DNA from: Alphaproteobacteria bacterium
GTDB taxonomy: Bacteria; Pseudomonadota; Alphaproteobacteria; Micropepsales; Micropepsaceae
Assembly: GCA_947465395.1 (NCBI GenBank)
Contig: CANIAL010000014.1
Span: 1 to 52,543, forward strand
Reading direction: 5' to 3'
DNA length: 52,543 bases
The notes beneath the pieces are model-generated. The model searched no databases. It was not told where the DNA came from and saw only the letters and a program-made list of their open reading frames with translations. This document shows positions 1 to 8,647 of the stretch, in pieces. Positions within the stretch are counted from its first letter, which is position 1. Each line of letters starts with the position of its first letter. The position numbers and the translations under genes are program-made.

Positions 1-364
1 CGCCGGGCGGCGGGGCCGAAGCCTCGGTGCCGCCGCGCAACTGTTCGGCGCTGTAACGGGCCTGGGCGCCGTCGCTGGCCAGGGATTGGGCGGTCTGGGC
101 CTGTTGGCCGGGGGTGGCGGACTGGGCCGGGCGGGCCGGCAGGCTGGCCAGGTCGGGGGTGGTGCCAAGGTCCGCGTCGCTGGCCTGGGGCGGCGCGATG
201 GTGCCATCGTCGGGGAACGCGTTGTCGGCAGGGGCAGGCGAATCGCCGCCGATCAGGCCGGTGGGGTCCAGGTCCGCGATGGTGGAACAGGCGCTGGCGC
301 AAAGGGCCAGGCCCAGCGCTAGGCTGATGCCTCTCACGCTATTTCTCATGCGCGCGCTCATCAT
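1..364 (-). CDS. Secreted lipoprotein, 3' part cut off by the window edge
   Basis: The minus strand reads an open frame from ATG at 364 to the window start without a stop. The N-terminus has a basic start, a hydrophobic core (LALGLALCAS) and then a Cys, which looks like a lipoprotein signal peptide. Next comes a Pro/Ala/Asp-rich low-complexity stretch and the segment SLASDGAQARYSAEQLRGG. From memory, that segment resembles the linker of alphaproteobacterial lipoproteins that carry a C-terminal OmpA-like domain, but the diagnostic domain lies outside the window. In-frame ATGs exist at 370, 364 and 361. GGGA sits 8 nt before 364 and almost touches 370, so 364 is preferred. A good promoter lies at 437-465. 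The gene diverges from phaC. Confidence 0.6.
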   Translation of the reverse strand, partial: MMSARMRNSVRGISLALGLALCASACSTIADLDPTGLIGGDSPAPADNAFPDDGTIAPPQASDADLGTTPDLASLPARPAQSATPGQQAQTAQSLASDGAQARYSAEQLRGGTEASAPPPG

Positions 365-436
365 GGTCATATTCCCGAATCCGTGGTCCAAACAGGCCGG
401 ATCGCGCCCGCGCAAGCGAGCCTTCCCAGCCCATTT

Positions 437-465
437 TCTATACCGCGCCCAGCCCTCTGTTCCAA
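437..465 (-). promoter_or_regulatory. Sigma-70-type promoter of the lipoprotein gene
   Basis: On the minus strand TTGGAA (460-465) and TATAGA (437-442) are separated by exactly 17 nt. The predicted start site leaves a leader of about 60 nt before the lipoprotein start codon. This is a sequence match only. Confidence 0.6.
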
Positions 466-498
466 GCAGGACTGTCCCCTAAATCCGTGAATTGTTGA

Positions 499-504
499 TA
501 TAAT
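499..504 (+). promoter_or_regulatory. Perfect -10 box (TATAAT) just before phaC
   Basis: A consensus TATAAT ends 6 nt before the phaC ATG at 511. No clear -35 lies 16-18 nt upstream. If the box is used, transcription would start at or next to the start codon, which implies a leaderless phaC mRNA. This fits the absence of a Shine-Dalgarno sequence, but it may be chance. Confidence 0.3.
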
Positions 505-510
505 CAGCCA

Positions 511-2406
511 ATGTCACACTCCCGCATGACCCCGAAAACCGCCACGACAGCCCGCAAGCGCGCCACCAAATTGGCACCAGAACCCGCGCCCAAGGCGCCG
601 CCGAATGCCGAAAAGCCGCTTCCTCCGCCCCTGAACGCGCAAAGCCTGGCCGGGGTGGATGGCGCGGCGCTGGCCCGCAATTTGATGGAAGCCGGTTTCC
701 GCGGCGCCAAGCTTTTGGGCGGCGCGGCGAAGCGCGCCAGTGAAACCGGCTTCAAGGGGCCGCTGGATCCGCTCAACATTTCGGGCGCCATGGCCTCGCT
801 GGCAAAAGCCGTGGCCCGCGATCCGGCCACCGCCATGGCGGCGCAGATGCAGCTTTGGAAAGACTGGGGCGGGCTTTGGCAGAAGACCGCCACCCGCATG
901 CTGGGCGGCGAAGCGCAAGCCGTCATCGCACCCGAACAGGGTGACCGGCGCTTCCGCGATCCGGACTGGCAGCGCAATGCCGTCTTCGCCTTCATCCAGC
1001 AAAGCTATCTGCTGGCGGCGCAGGCCACCGCGAAGATGGTGAGCAAGCTGGAGAATATTCCCGAGGATGAGCGCGCCCGCGTTTCGTTCTATACGCGCCA
1101 GATGCTGGATGCGGCAGCACCCAGCAATTTCGTCCTCACCAACCCCGAAGTGATGCGCGCCACGCTTGCCAGCAATGGCGAGAATTTGGTCAAGGGGCTG
1201 GATAATCTCCTGGACGATGTGGAACGCGGCAAGGGCATCCGCCAGACCGCCGATGGCTTTACGGTTGGCGAGAATATCGCCACCGCCCCGGGCAAGGTTG
1301 TGTTCCGCAACCGGCTGATCGAGCTTTTGCAGTTCGATCCGGTGACGGAACAGGTTTACCAGCGGCCGCTGCTGATCTTCCCGCCCTGGATCAACAAATA
1401 CTACATCATGGATCTGCGGCCCGAGAACAGCTTCATCCGCTGGCTGACGGCGCAGGGCTATACTGTGTTTGTCGTCTCATGGGCGAACCCGGATGAGAGC
1501 CTGGCGCAGATGGGCTTCGAGGACTATATGCGCGACGGCATCTTCGCGGCGCTGGATGCGGTGAAGGATGCCACCGGGGTCGCCGATCCCAACTGCGTGG
1601 GCTATTGCATCGGGGGCACCTTGCTGGCCGCGACACTGGCCTACATGGCGGCCAAGAAAGATGCGCGCATCCATTCCGCCACCTTCTGGGCGGCGCAGAC
1701 CGATTTTTCGCAAGCGGGCGAATTGCTGGTCTTCGTGGACGAGCCGCAGCTTGCCGCCATGGAAAAGCAGATGGACGAATCCGGCGGCGTGCTGAAGGGT
1801 TCGAAAATGGCGGGCGCCTTCAACATGCTGCGCGCCAATGACTTGATCTGGTCCTTCGTGATCAACAATTACCTGCTGGGCAAGACGCCACTGCCCTTTG
1901 ACCTGCTGCACTGGAATTCCGACACCACCCGCATGCCCAAGAAACTGCACCTGGCTTACTTGCGCCAATGCTACCGCGACAATGCGCTGGCCCTGGGCAA
2001 GATGAAGATGGGCGATGTCACGCTGGACCTCACCAGGATCAAGGTGCCGGTTTACCTTCAGGCGGCGCGGGAGGACCACATCGCGCCGGCTGCCTCTGTG
2101 TTCAAGGGCGCGAAATTGTTCCAGGGCCCGGTGCGTTTCGTGATGGCGGGGTCGGGCCATATCGCGGGCGTGATCAATCCGCCCGCCGCGGGCAAGTATC
2201 AGTATTGGACCAATGACGCCGATGCGCCCGACGTCGAGGCGTGGAAGAAAAACGCCACCGAGCATCCCGGGTCCTGGTGGACGGACTGGGACAAATGGCT
2301 GTCGAAATTGTCAGGGCCGAAGATCGCCGCCCGCAAGCCGGGCGATGGCAAGCTGAAAATGCTGGGCGATGCGCCCGGCGATTATGTGCGGGTCAAGGCG
2401 AGCTAG
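511..2406 (+). CDS. phaC: Class I poly(3-hydroxyalkanoate) synthase
   Basis: Polymerises (R)-3-hydroxyacyl-CoA into storage polyester at the granule surface. The protein is 631 aa, slightly longer than the roughly 590 aa usual for class I, because of an Ala/Pro/Lys-rich N-terminal tail (residues 1-45). A PhaC N-terminal region (about 95-270) is followed by an alpha/beta-hydrolase fold. The lipase-like box GYCIGG places the catalytic Cys at residue 366. The catalytic Asp is expected in AAREDHIAP and the His in GSGHIAGV near the C-terminus. FPPWINKYYIMDL is the conserved strand before the active site. No phaA, phaB or phasin gene is adjacent. Its stop codon shares the CTAG at 2403-2406 with the convergent PDZ gene. 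No Shine-Dalgarno sequence precedes the ATG. Confidence 0.95.
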   Translation: MSHSRMTPKTATTARKRATKLAPEPAPKAPPNAEKPLPPPLNAQSLAGVDGAALARNLMEAGFRGAKLLGGAAKRASETGFKGPLDPLNISGAMASLAKAVARDPATAMAAQMQLWKDWGGLWQKTATRMLGGEAQAVIAPEQGDRRFRDPDWQRNAVFAFIQQSYLLAAQATAKMVSKLENIPEDERARVSFYTRQMLDAAAPSNFVLTNPEVMRATLASNGENLVKGLDNLLDDVERGKGIRQTADGFTVGENIATAPGKVVFRNRLIELLQFDPVTEQVYQRPLLIFPPWINKYYIMDLRPENSFIRWLTAQGYTVFVVSWANPDESLAQMGFEDYMRDGIFAALDAVKDATGVADPNCVGYCIGGTLLAATLAYMAAKKDARIHSATFWAAQTDFSQAGELLVFVDEPQLAAMEKQMDESGGVLKGSKMAGAFNMLRANDLIWSFVINNYLLGKTPLPFDLLHWNSDTTRMPKKLHLAYLRQCYRDNALALGKMKMGDVTLDLTRIKVPVYLQAAREDHIAPAASVFKGAKLFQGPVRFVMAGSGHIAGVINPPAAGKYQYWTNDADAPDVEAWKKNATEHPGSWWTDWDKWLSKLSGPKIAARKPGDGKLKMLGDAPGDYVRVKAS

Positions 2407-3581
2407 TTTGTCCGGCCCGGCGTCAGTTTTTCCGCCATGCCGCCGATCTGGCGGTAATAGCCCGGCCCCGCATCGCCATTGGCCCAGAAATCCTGGCGGG
2501 TGTTGACCAGGAAGACATCGCCATTCGCGGCATGGACATATCCCAGGCGAAAACGGCTGAGATAACTGGCGGCAAAATCGCTGGGGCCGCATTTTCCGTC
2601 CGCGCAGCGCGCTGAAATGCGGGCGGGCAGCAGCGCCGGATCGCGTGGAAATGTGGGGCCGCTGCATGACATGGAAAGCATCACCGCGCTGGTCAGCGGC
2701 AGGGCGCTGCCCGCTTCGCTGGCCGGAACAGCCGCGATCCAGACCGACAACAGCTTTCCGTCCATCCGCCACAGGGCCAGCCCGGTGACGTCCTTGTCAT
2801 TGCCGAAGCTGATGGCGGTGAAGCCCAAAGGCCGTGCCTGCGGCTGCGCCGCCGTCACCGGGGCGCGGAAAATATCATGCAGCAGGCTGGCAACGAACCC
2901 GGCGGGCGTGGTGCCGGGGTTCAATTCCACCTGCTTGAAGACGGCATGCATGTCGCCCTCTGCGGACGCCGCATGGAACAGGCGTGCGCCCGATTCCACC
3001 ACTTGCCATTCGTCGGGCGCCACGGCGCTGCATTGGCCCTGCGCCAGCAGCGGCAGCGCCATGGGCCGCACGCTGGCGCCATGGCTGATGCGCCGCGCAT
3101 AGGCGGACCCCGCCACCCAGGCGCCTTGCCCGAACTGTTTCTTCGCCAGCAGGCGCGGCGGCAGAACCGTGTATTTTTTCGGCAGGGTGGGCGGCGCGGC
3201 GTCGAACACCAAAGTCTTCTGGTGCGGGCGGATGTCGCCGCGAATGATGTTGTAAAGCGTCAGTGTCATGCGGCTTCCCGGCGCGGCATCGCGCAATTTG
3301 CGCGCCGCGCCCGCCGCCGATGCCACGGGCTTGCCGTCCAGCGCCGCCACAACTTCGCCGGTGAGGATGCCCGCGCGCGCCGCCGGGCTGTCCTTGTCCA
3401 CATTCTGGATGAGTGCGCCGCCCTGCTCCAGCATGGGCGTGCGGGCCGTGGCCGCCGGTGTCATGGCGGCGAATTCCAGGCCAGCATAGGCGCGTGGTTT
3501 TGGCTTGGGCCAGGAAATCCACGCGACAAAACCCGCCGCGCAAACGACCGCCAGTATCAATGCCGTGCCCATCCGCGCCAT
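2403..3581 (-). CDS. Membrane-anchored PDZ-domain protein
   Basis: Protein of about 392 aa. One N-terminal membrane segment (residues 5-24, ALILAVVCAAGFVAW) is followed by a PDZ domain at about residues 32-118, with the typical GALIQNVDKDSPAARAGI core and a V-AALDGKPV strand. The C-terminal 270 residues match no family I recognise. No protease Ser/His motif is visible, so it is more likely an adaptor or substrate-binding protein facing the periplasm than an enzyme. The longest frame begins at GTG 3596, but AGGA lies 6 nt before ATG 3581, so that start is preferred. It follows argC by 16 nt and is probably cotranscribed with it. Its TAG stop overlaps the phaC stop on the opposite strand. Confidence 0.7.
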   Translation of the reverse strand: MARMGTALILAVVCAAGFVAWISWPKPKPRAYAGLEFAAMTPAATARTPMLEQGGALIQNVDKDSPAARAGILTGEVVAALDGKPVASAAGAARKLRDAAPGSRMTLTLYNIIRGDIRPHQKTLVFDAAPPTLPKKYTVLPPRLLAKKQFGQGAWVAGSAYARRISHGASVRPMALPLLAQGQCSAVAPDEWQVVESGARLFHAASAEGDMHAVFKQVELNPGTTPAGFVASLLHDIFRAPVTAAQPQARPLGFTAISFGNDKDVTGLALWRMDGKLLSVWIAAVPASEAGSALPLTSAVMLSMSCSGPTFPRDPALLPARISARCADGKCGPSDFAASYLSRFRLGYVHAANGDVFLVNTRQDFWANGDAGPGYYRQIGGMAEKLTPGRTN

Positions 3582-3597
3582 GCGGATTCCTAGCACA

Positions 3598-4542
3598 TTA
3601 AAGTCCTGTCGTCTCCGCCACGCCCAGCATCAGGTTGAGATTCTGCACCGCCGCCCCGCCCGCGCCCTTGCCCAGATTGTCGAACACGGCCGCCAGCCGC
3701 GCCTGGCCTGCGGCTTCGTTGCCAAAGACGAACAGCTTGGCGGCATTGCTGCCCGCCAGCATTTCCGCATCAAGACTTTTCATGGCGGCGGCTTCCGCCA
3801 GCCCGGCCACTTCGATCAGCCTGGCGCCTTTATAGGCATCGGCCAGCGCCGCATGAAGATCGCGCGGCTTCGCCTTGCCCAGCGCCCAGAGCGGCAGCGG
3901 CACTTCCACCAGCATGCCGCGATAGAAGCGCGCCACGGCAGGGGAAAAAATCGGCGGATGTTTCAGGCCGGCATGCGCCTGCATCTCGGGAATATGTTTG
4001 TGGCCCAGGCCCAGCGCGTAACTGCGCTGCACGGTTTCCACGTAAACGGGGGAATCCTTTTTCTCGAACTCCTCGATCATGCTCTTGCCGCCGCCGGAAT
4101 AGCCCGACACGCCATGCACGCTGAGCGGAAAATCCGGCGGCACGATGCCCGCCCGCACCAGCGGCCGTGCCAAAAGCAGAAAACCGGTGGCCCAGCAGCC
4201 GGGATTGCCCACGCGTTTCGACGCGGCGATTTTTTCGCGCGCGCCTGTTTCCAGTTCCGGCAAGCCATAGGCCCAGCCATCCGCCACCCGGTGTGCGGTG
4301 GAGGCGTCAATCACCCGCGTGTTCGGATTATCGATCAGCGACACGGCCTGGCGCGCCGCGTCGTCCGGCAGGCACAGGATCACCACATCGGCTTCGTTGA
4401 GAGCGGATTTGCGCGCCGCTTCATCCTTGCGCTTGTCGTCGCTGAGGGTGATGAGGGTCAGGTCCTTGCGCGCGGCAAGGCGCTCGCGGATCTCAAGACC
4501 CGTGGTGCCCACCGCCCCGTCAATGAAAATCTTCGCGCTCAT
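3598..4542 (-). CDS. argC: N-acetyl-gamma-glutamyl-phosphate reductase
   Basis: Third step of arginine synthesis: NADPH-dependent reduction of N-acetylglutamyl phosphate to the semialdehyde, in the cytoplasm. The 314-aa length and the start MSAKIFIDGAVGTTG match the shorter type-2 ArgC family. An N-terminal Rossmann region (FIDGAVGTTGLEI) is followed by the catalytic motif VGNPGCWATG with Cys116, and by the HGVSGYSGGGK segment. An upstream ATG at 4557 has no ribosome site, and the family start supports 4542. No other arg genes lie nearby. The next gene downstream is the PDZ protein, in the same direction. Confidence 0.93.
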   Translation of the reverse strand: MSAKIFIDGAVGTTGLEIRERLAARKDLTLITLSDDKRKDEAARKSALNEADVVILCLPDDAARQAVSLIDNPNTRVIDASTAHRVADGWAYGLPELETGAREKIAASKRVGNPGCWATGFLLLARPLVRAGIVPPDFPLSVHGVSGYSGGGKSMIEEFEKKDSPVYVETVQRSYALGLGHKHIPEMQAHAGLKHPPIFSPAVARFYRGMLVEVPLPLWALGKAKPRDLHAALADAYKGARLIEVAGLAEAAAMKSLDAEMLAGSNAAKLFVFGNEAAGQARLAAVFDNLGKGAGGAAVQNLNLMLGVAETTGL

Positions 4543-4714
4543 TGGCCAACCGTCCATTACATTTATGCCATGTCATACGCTATCCCGTTGGCGATAAAGG
4601 GCGCGGCGGCTTTGCGCAAGACGCAGGGCTACCCGGGCCGCGCTGGAAGGCCTTAAACTCACGCGGGGGCATCCCGGAATCAACCGGCAGCGCCGCTCGA
4701 AGAGGAAATGTCCG

Positions 4715-4945
4715 ATGAAGCTTTCAACCATCATGATGGCGGCCGCGCTTGTGGCCGCTTCGTCCAGCCTGGTCCTGGCCCAGGATGCGCCCGCCGCCGG
4801 TGGCCGCGGCGCTGCCTGCCGCGAAGATGCGGCCAAGTTCTGCGCCGACAAGAAGGGTCCCGATCGCCGGGCCTGCATGGAAGCCAACATGTCCAAGCTG
4901 TCGGCCGGCTGCAAAGCCGTCATGGCGGCCCGCGCGGGCAAGTAA
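4715..4945 (+). CDS. Small secreted Cys-rich repeat protein
   Basis: 76 aa with a Sec signal peptide (MKLSTIMMAAALVAASSSLV, cleavage after VLA near residue 22). The mature part has four Cys at 35, 43, 54 and 66 in the pattern C-x7-C-x10-C-x11-C, with KFC and CM..N..KLS..C. This resembles the Cys-rich (GLG1/FGFR-type) repeat found once or a few times in small alphaproteobacterial exported proteins. The likely state is two disulfides in the periplasm; the function is unknown. GAGGAAA lies 6-8 nt before the ATG. It stands alone and is followed by a hairpin at 4983-5006. Confidence 0.7.
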   Translation: MKLSTIMMAAALVAASSSLVLAQDAPAAGGRGAACREDAAKFCADKKGPDRRACMEANMSKLSAGCKAVMAARAGK

Positions 4946-4976
4946 TTCGCAAAAACATGCAATTCGCAAAAATATC
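4944..4976. repeat. Short imperfect tandem repeat (17 + 16 nt)
   Basis: AATTCGCAAAAACATGC at 4944-4960 is followed at once by AATTCGCAAAAATATC at 4961-4976. The first 12 bases are identical. The repeat starts in the stop codon of the Cys-rich gene and is AT-rich compared with its surroundings. Confidence 0.6.
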
Positions 4977-4982
4977 AGCGAC

Positions 4983-5006
4983 ACGGCGGGGAGCGATCCC
5001 CGCCGT
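4983..5006 (+). terminator. Hairpin after the Cys-rich gene, weak terminator
   Basis: ACGGCGGGG (4983-4991) pairs perfectly with CCCCGCCGT (4998-5006) around a 6-nt loop. No T-run follows, so intrinsic termination would be weak. The position, 38 nt after a stop codon, supports a 3'-end role. Confidence 0.45.
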
Positions 5007-5047
5007 ATTGCCATCCGGGCGGCAGCAAAGGTTGAAACTGCTCACCG

Positions 5048-5080
5048 CCTGTTAACCGTTCGGGAACTCTGCTTAACAGG
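5048..5080. promoter_or_regulatory. Inverted repeat with TTAA half-sites upstream of the hybrid kinase
   Basis: CCTGTTAA (5048-5055) and TTAACAGG (5073-5080) form a perfect 8-bp inverted repeat with a 17-nt spacer, 53 nt before the kinase start codon. The GTTAAC cores recall half-sites of the alphaproteobacterial cell-cycle regulator CtrA (TTAA-N7-TTAA), but the spacing is not the canonical 7 nt. It could equally be another dimeric repressor site. Confidence 0.4.
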
Positions 5081-5133
5081 TCCTTAGTTGAAAACGGGGT
5101 AAGGCATGCGTCCCCCCAAGACGCGAGCCTCCC

Positions 5134-7761
5134 ATGCCCCATCGCTCCCGTGACATTTTCCGCATCGCCGGTTCTTCCCGCCTCAGCCACAGCGTGCTGG
5201 GTGTTGGCCTGGCCGGGTTGCTGGGGCTGTGGGGATTGTTCGCCTGGCTGACATTGTCCGAACGCAGCGTGGCGCTGCACCATGTGCAGGAGCACCTGTC
5301 CGACGTGGCCGCCGCCTATGGCGAGCATGCCAGCACCCTGATGGAAATGGGCATCCCCGTTCCCCTTTCTGATGATGCTGTGTCCGCCACCGGCGACGGC
5401 AAGTCCCATGCGGGCGATATCGGCAACCCCAAGGCGGGCGAGGCCAACCTGGCCAAGTTTCGCGGCGCGCTGGATACCAACGGCATTGACCTGACCATCA
5501 AGAAGGACGGCACGCCGTCCGCCGACCGCAGCAGCCTGGAATCCGGCGTTCCCGACAAGCCGGAATTCACCGAGAAGAATGGCGAGGTCACAGCCATCGT
5601 GGAACGCCCGGCCGCCGGCATCGAGGTGGTGGCCAGCATGAGCGAAGGCATGGCCTTTGCCGACTGGCGGCGCACGGCCCTGTTCGAGGCGCTGCTGGTG
5701 ACATTGATCTCGCTGATCTGCGGCGGCGCGGCGCTTCTGCTGTGGCGCCAGATTGCGCGGCGCGAAGTGATGGCGCGCGAATTGATCGCGGCCAAGGAAC
5801 AGGCCGATGCGGGCAGCCGCGCCAAGTCGGAATTCCTGGCAAATATGAGCCATGAAATCCGCACGCCCATGAATGGCGTGCTGGGCATGACCGGCCTGCT
5901 GCTGGACACGACGCTGAACCCGGAACAGCGCAAATATGCCGAGACGGTGCGGGAGTCGGGTGAGGCGCTTCTGGGCATCGTCAATGACGTGCTCGACATA
6001 TCAAAGCTGGAAGCGGGCAAGTTCGATCTGGAAGACATTGATTTCGATCTGGTGGGAACGGTGGAAAGCGCCATCGCCGTGATGGCGGGCAAGGCGCGGG
6101 AAAAAGCCATTGACCTGGGGTCCTTCGTGGCGCTGGAAGCGCGCGGCGTCTATCGCGGCGACCCGGCGCGGCTGCGCCAGATCCTGCTCAACCTGATTTC
6201 CAACGCCATCAAGTTCACGGAAAAAGGCGGCGTCAGCGTGCAGGTGGAAGTGTCCCGCGTGGATGATCCCGAAACCGGGCTGGCGCACTTACGCTTCGAG
6301 GTGAAGGACAGCGGCATCGGCATCCCGGAAAAAACCTGCGAGCGGCTGTTCCAGAAATTCAGCCAGGCCGACAGTTCCATCACAAGGCGCTATGGCGGCA
6401 CGGGACTTGGCCTGGCCATCTGCCGCCAGCTGGTGGAATTGATGGGCGGCGAGATCGGCGTCACCAGCCGCGTCGGCGCGGGGTCAACCTTCTGGTTCGA
6501 GCTGGGCATGGCGCGGTCGAACGCCCGCCTGCCTGACATGGCGACATTGCCCGGCCACCTGGCCAGCCTGAAGGTGCTGGTGGTGGATGACGTGGAAATG
6601 AATCTTGAGATTTTGTCACGCCAGCTGGGCGCCTTTGGCGTCACCACCGACACGGTGGGCGACGGCTTTGCCGCCATGGCGGAGCTGGAGCGCGCCTGGT
6701 ATCGCGGCAAGCCCTTCGACATCGTCTTCCTGGACCAGATGATGCCCGGCATTGCCGGCGCGGAGCTGGCCAAGCGCATCCGCGAACATCCCATGCTGCA
6801 TGAAACCAAGCTGGTGATGGTGTCGTCGGCCGGCACGCATGGCGTGGCGAAAGAGACGGTGGCGCTGCTGGACGCCAAGCTGGACAAGCCCGTGCGCCAG
6901 CATGAAATGCTGGATTGCCTGATGCGCATCCACAGCCGCCGCCCGCAGGCGGGCGAAGCGCCGGTGTCAAATGCCGTGCAGCGCGACAGCCATATCAAGC
7001 TGCGCATCCTTCTGGCCGAGGACAACAAGATCAACCAGAAATTCGCCGCGACGCTGCTTACCAAGGCAGGCCATACGGTGAAGGTGGCCGAGAATGGCCA
7101 TGAAGCGGTGGATGCGCTGCGCCATGAGTATTTCGACGTGGTGCTGATGGACATCCAGATGCCGGACCTGGATGGGGTCGGGGCGACGCGCGAAATACGC
7201 GCCCTGCCCGCGCCCCGCAACAAGACGCCCATCATCGCCATGACCGCCAACGCCATGCTGGGCGCGAAACAGGAGTATCTGGCGGCGGGGATGGATGATT
7301 ACATTCCAAAACCCGTGCAGCCCGAATTGCTGTTCGCCAAGCTGGCGATGATCGCAGGGAGCGCGGCCAAGCCGGTGAAGAAGAAAAAGCCCGCGGGCAA
7401 ACAGGCGCCGCTCTTGGACCTGGAAACGCTTTCCGGGCTGACCGACAGCCTGTCGCTGGAGATGGTACGCGATTTCCTGTCGCTGTTCCTTGCCGACACG
7501 CTGGCCCATATCGCCGCCATGAAGGACAGCGACCTGGATGATGTCGGCGCGCAGGCGCATGCCATTGTGGGGGCTGCGGGCAATATCGGCGTTGCGCGCC
7601 TGTCGCAGCTTGCGCGCAAGCTGGAAGCGGCATGCCGGGACCAGCAGACGCAAGAAGCCGCGCGCCTGCTGGCGGAGCTGAAAGAGACAGCCAAAACCAC
7701 GCAAGAAGAAATACAGAACTGGCTAACGTCTCATCAGATGCCAGAAGCTCAAAGAGCCTGA
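5134..7761 (+). CDS. Hybrid sensor histidine kinase with two receivers and an HPt domain
   Basis: 875-aa inner-membrane phosphorelay protein. TM1 (about 21-41) and TM2 (about 181-203) flank a periplasmic sensor of about 140 residues with no family I recognise. HisKA follows with [11 protein letters not shown] (phosphoacceptor His240), then HATPase_c with N357 in the N box, DSGIGIP (391-397) and GGTGLGL (421-427). Receiver 1 is at about 478-600 (DD485-486, Asp534, Lys585) and receiver 2 at about 622-740 (ED629-630, Asp673, Lys726). The C-terminal HPt domain carries His809. The conserved HPt Lys after that His (usual AHxLKG) is Val here. The final output regulator is not encoded nearby. An inverted repeat lies upstream and a structured repeat follows the stop. 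Confidence 0.93.
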   Translation: MPHRSRDIFRIAGSSRLSHSVLGVGLAGLLGLWGLFAWLTLSERSVALHHVQEHLSDVAAAYGEHASTLMEMGIPVPLSDDAVSATGDGKSHAGDIGNPKAGEANLAKFRGALDTNGIDLTIKKDGTPSADRSSLESGVPDKPEFTEKNGEVTAIVERPAAGIEVVASMSEGMAFADWRRTALFEALLVTLISLICGGAALLLWRQIARREVMARELIAAKEQADAGSRAKSEFLANMSHEIRTPMNGVLGMTGLLLDTTLNPEQRKYAETVRESGEALLGIVNDVLDISKLEAGKFDLEDIDFDLVGTVESAIAVMAGKAREKAIDLGSFVALEARGVYRGDPARLRQILLNLISNAIKFTEKGGVSVQVEVSRVDDPETGLAHLRFEVKDSGIGIPEKTCERLFQKFSQADSSITRRYGGTGLGLAICRQLVELMGGEIGVTSRVGAGSTFWFELGMARSNARLPDMATLPGHLASLKVLVVDDVEMNLEILSRQLGAFGVTTDTVGDGFAAMAELERAWYRGKPFDIVFLDQMMPGIAGAELAKRIREHPMLHETKLVMVSSAGTHGVAKETVALLDAKLDKPVRQHEMLDCLMRIHSRRPQAGEAPVSNAVQRDSHIKLRILLAEDNKINQKFAATLLTKAGHTVKVAENGHEAVDALRHEYFDVVLMDIQMPDLDGVGATREIRALPAPRNKTPIIAMTANAMLGAKQEYLAAGMDDYIPKPVQPELLFAKLAMIAGSAAKPVKKKKPAGKQAPLLDLETLSGLTDSLSLEMVRDFLSLFLADTLAHIAAMKDSDLDDVGAQAHAIVGAAGNIGVARLSQLARKLEAACRDQQTQEAARLLAELKETAKTTQEEIQNWLTSHQMPEAQRA

Positions 7762-7767
7762 AGCGAA

Positions 7768-7876
7768 CCCCGGCTTTCTTCCCCCTCGCGGCGAAGCCGC
7801 TGGAGGGGGAAGATGTGCGGTAGCGGGCCCTCTTGTTTTTGGCGCTTCGCGCCAAGGGGCCGCGTGCCGCACAGAT
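7768..7876 (-). repeat. Structured intergenic repeat, copy 1 (CTTCCCCC hairpin type)
   Basis: This fills the gap between two convergent genes. CTTCCCCCTCGCGGC (7778-7792), loop GAA, then GCCGC and GGAGGGGGAAG (7796-7812) form a near-perfect hairpin with one bulged T. A second imperfect palindrome around GGCGCTTCGCGCC (7841-7853) follows. Read on the minus strand, the module ACATCTTCCCCC...GGGGGAAGAAAGCCGG matches the copy at 33571-33658 with different, compensated stem bases. It probably also acts as the 3' end of the kinase and cupin transcripts. Confidence 0.7.
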
Positions 7877-7881
7877 GGGGG

Positions 7882-8523
7882 TCATTTAATGGCAGGGTGA
7901 ACATAACCGTGTTCCAGGACCCTTTTTGGGTCCGGGCGCACGCTGAGATATGTCACTTCGGTGCCGATATTGGTCCAGCCATGCGCCAGGCCGGCCGGGA
8001 TGAACGAGATGTCGCCCACATTCATCACCCGCGCCACGTAATTGCCCACGATGGCGCCCGAGCATGACGGGCCGTTGAGGATTTTCGTGACTTCGCTGTC
8101 GGGACCGGAGCGGCGGCCATTCAACACTTCGCCGCCCGTGACCAGCGTGCCGGAGCCGGAAATCACGATATAGGTCTCATCCGTGAAATCATGGCTGATG
8201 CCGCCGGGAGCCGCGGGCTTTGATCCGGCGGGCATGGCGGTGACGCCGCACGGTACCGGCGCGGGCGCGCCCGCGGCAGGAGCAGGGCGCGCGGGCGGCG
8301 GCGCATTGGGATCGCGGGTGGCGCCGCGTTTCACCACCGCCACCGAAACCTGGTAGGCGCCAAGGTCCACCACCTTCAAGGTGTGGTCGGTGGAATTGGG
8401 ATATTCCTTCAGCACTTTTTGAATCTGTTCGTTGGTGATGTCGGTGGCGCGGTCGGTCTGGGCCAATGCGGGCGCGGAAGCGGCCATAAGCGCAAGCGCG
8501 CCGGCGGCAAGACGGAATGACAT
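7882..8523 (-). CDS. Secreted cupin-domain protein
   Basis: 213 aa. The signal peptide MSFRLAAGALALMAASAPALA is cleaved before QTD. After a helical region (25-70) and a Pro/Ala-rich linker (about 80-105), a single cupin domain fills the C-terminal half. Motif 1 is reduced to SHDFTDETYIVISGSGTL, with one His where HxH is usual. Motif 2 is intact (GDISFIPAGLAHGWTN). The metal site may therefore be incomplete. Substrate and function are unknown. The start is fixed by GGGGGAGAT before ATG 8523. Longer in-frame extensions run into rpsI and lack a ribosome site. It is separated from rpsI by a terminator. Confidence 0.7.
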   Translation of the reverse strand: MSFRLAAGALALMAASAPALAQTDRATDITNEQIQKVLKEYPNSTDHTLKVVDLGAYQVSVAVVKRGATRDPNAPPPARPAPAAGAPAPVPCGVTAMPAGSKPAAPGGISHDFTDETYIVISGSGTLVTGGEVLNGRRSGPDSEVTKILNGPSCSGAIVGNYVARVMNVGDISFIPAGLAHGWTNIGTEVTYLSVRPDPKRVLEHGYVHPAIK

Positions 8524-8595
8524 GGAAATCTCCCCCTGATGGTTGGAACGCCAACATCTCGGACAGCCCGGATCACCACTATACCACAAACAAAT

Positions 8596-8624
8596 ACGGC
8601 GGCCCGATGTGATCGGACCGCCGT
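8596..8624 (-). terminator. Intrinsic terminator of the rplM-rpsI operon
   Basis: A 13-position stem (8596-8608 with 8612-8624) has one C-A mismatch and a 3-nt loop. On the minus strand it is preceded by an A-run and followed by T-rich ATTTGTTTGTGG, 24 nt after the rpsI stop. Confidence 0.75.
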
Positions 8625-8647
8625 TTTTGTGAGGGTATTTCCGAGCC

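Noticed and set aside
86..482. Two plus-strand frames over the lipoprotein gene
   Set aside because: The minus strand has a signal peptide, lipobox and promoter; the plus frames are Gly/Arg shadows.
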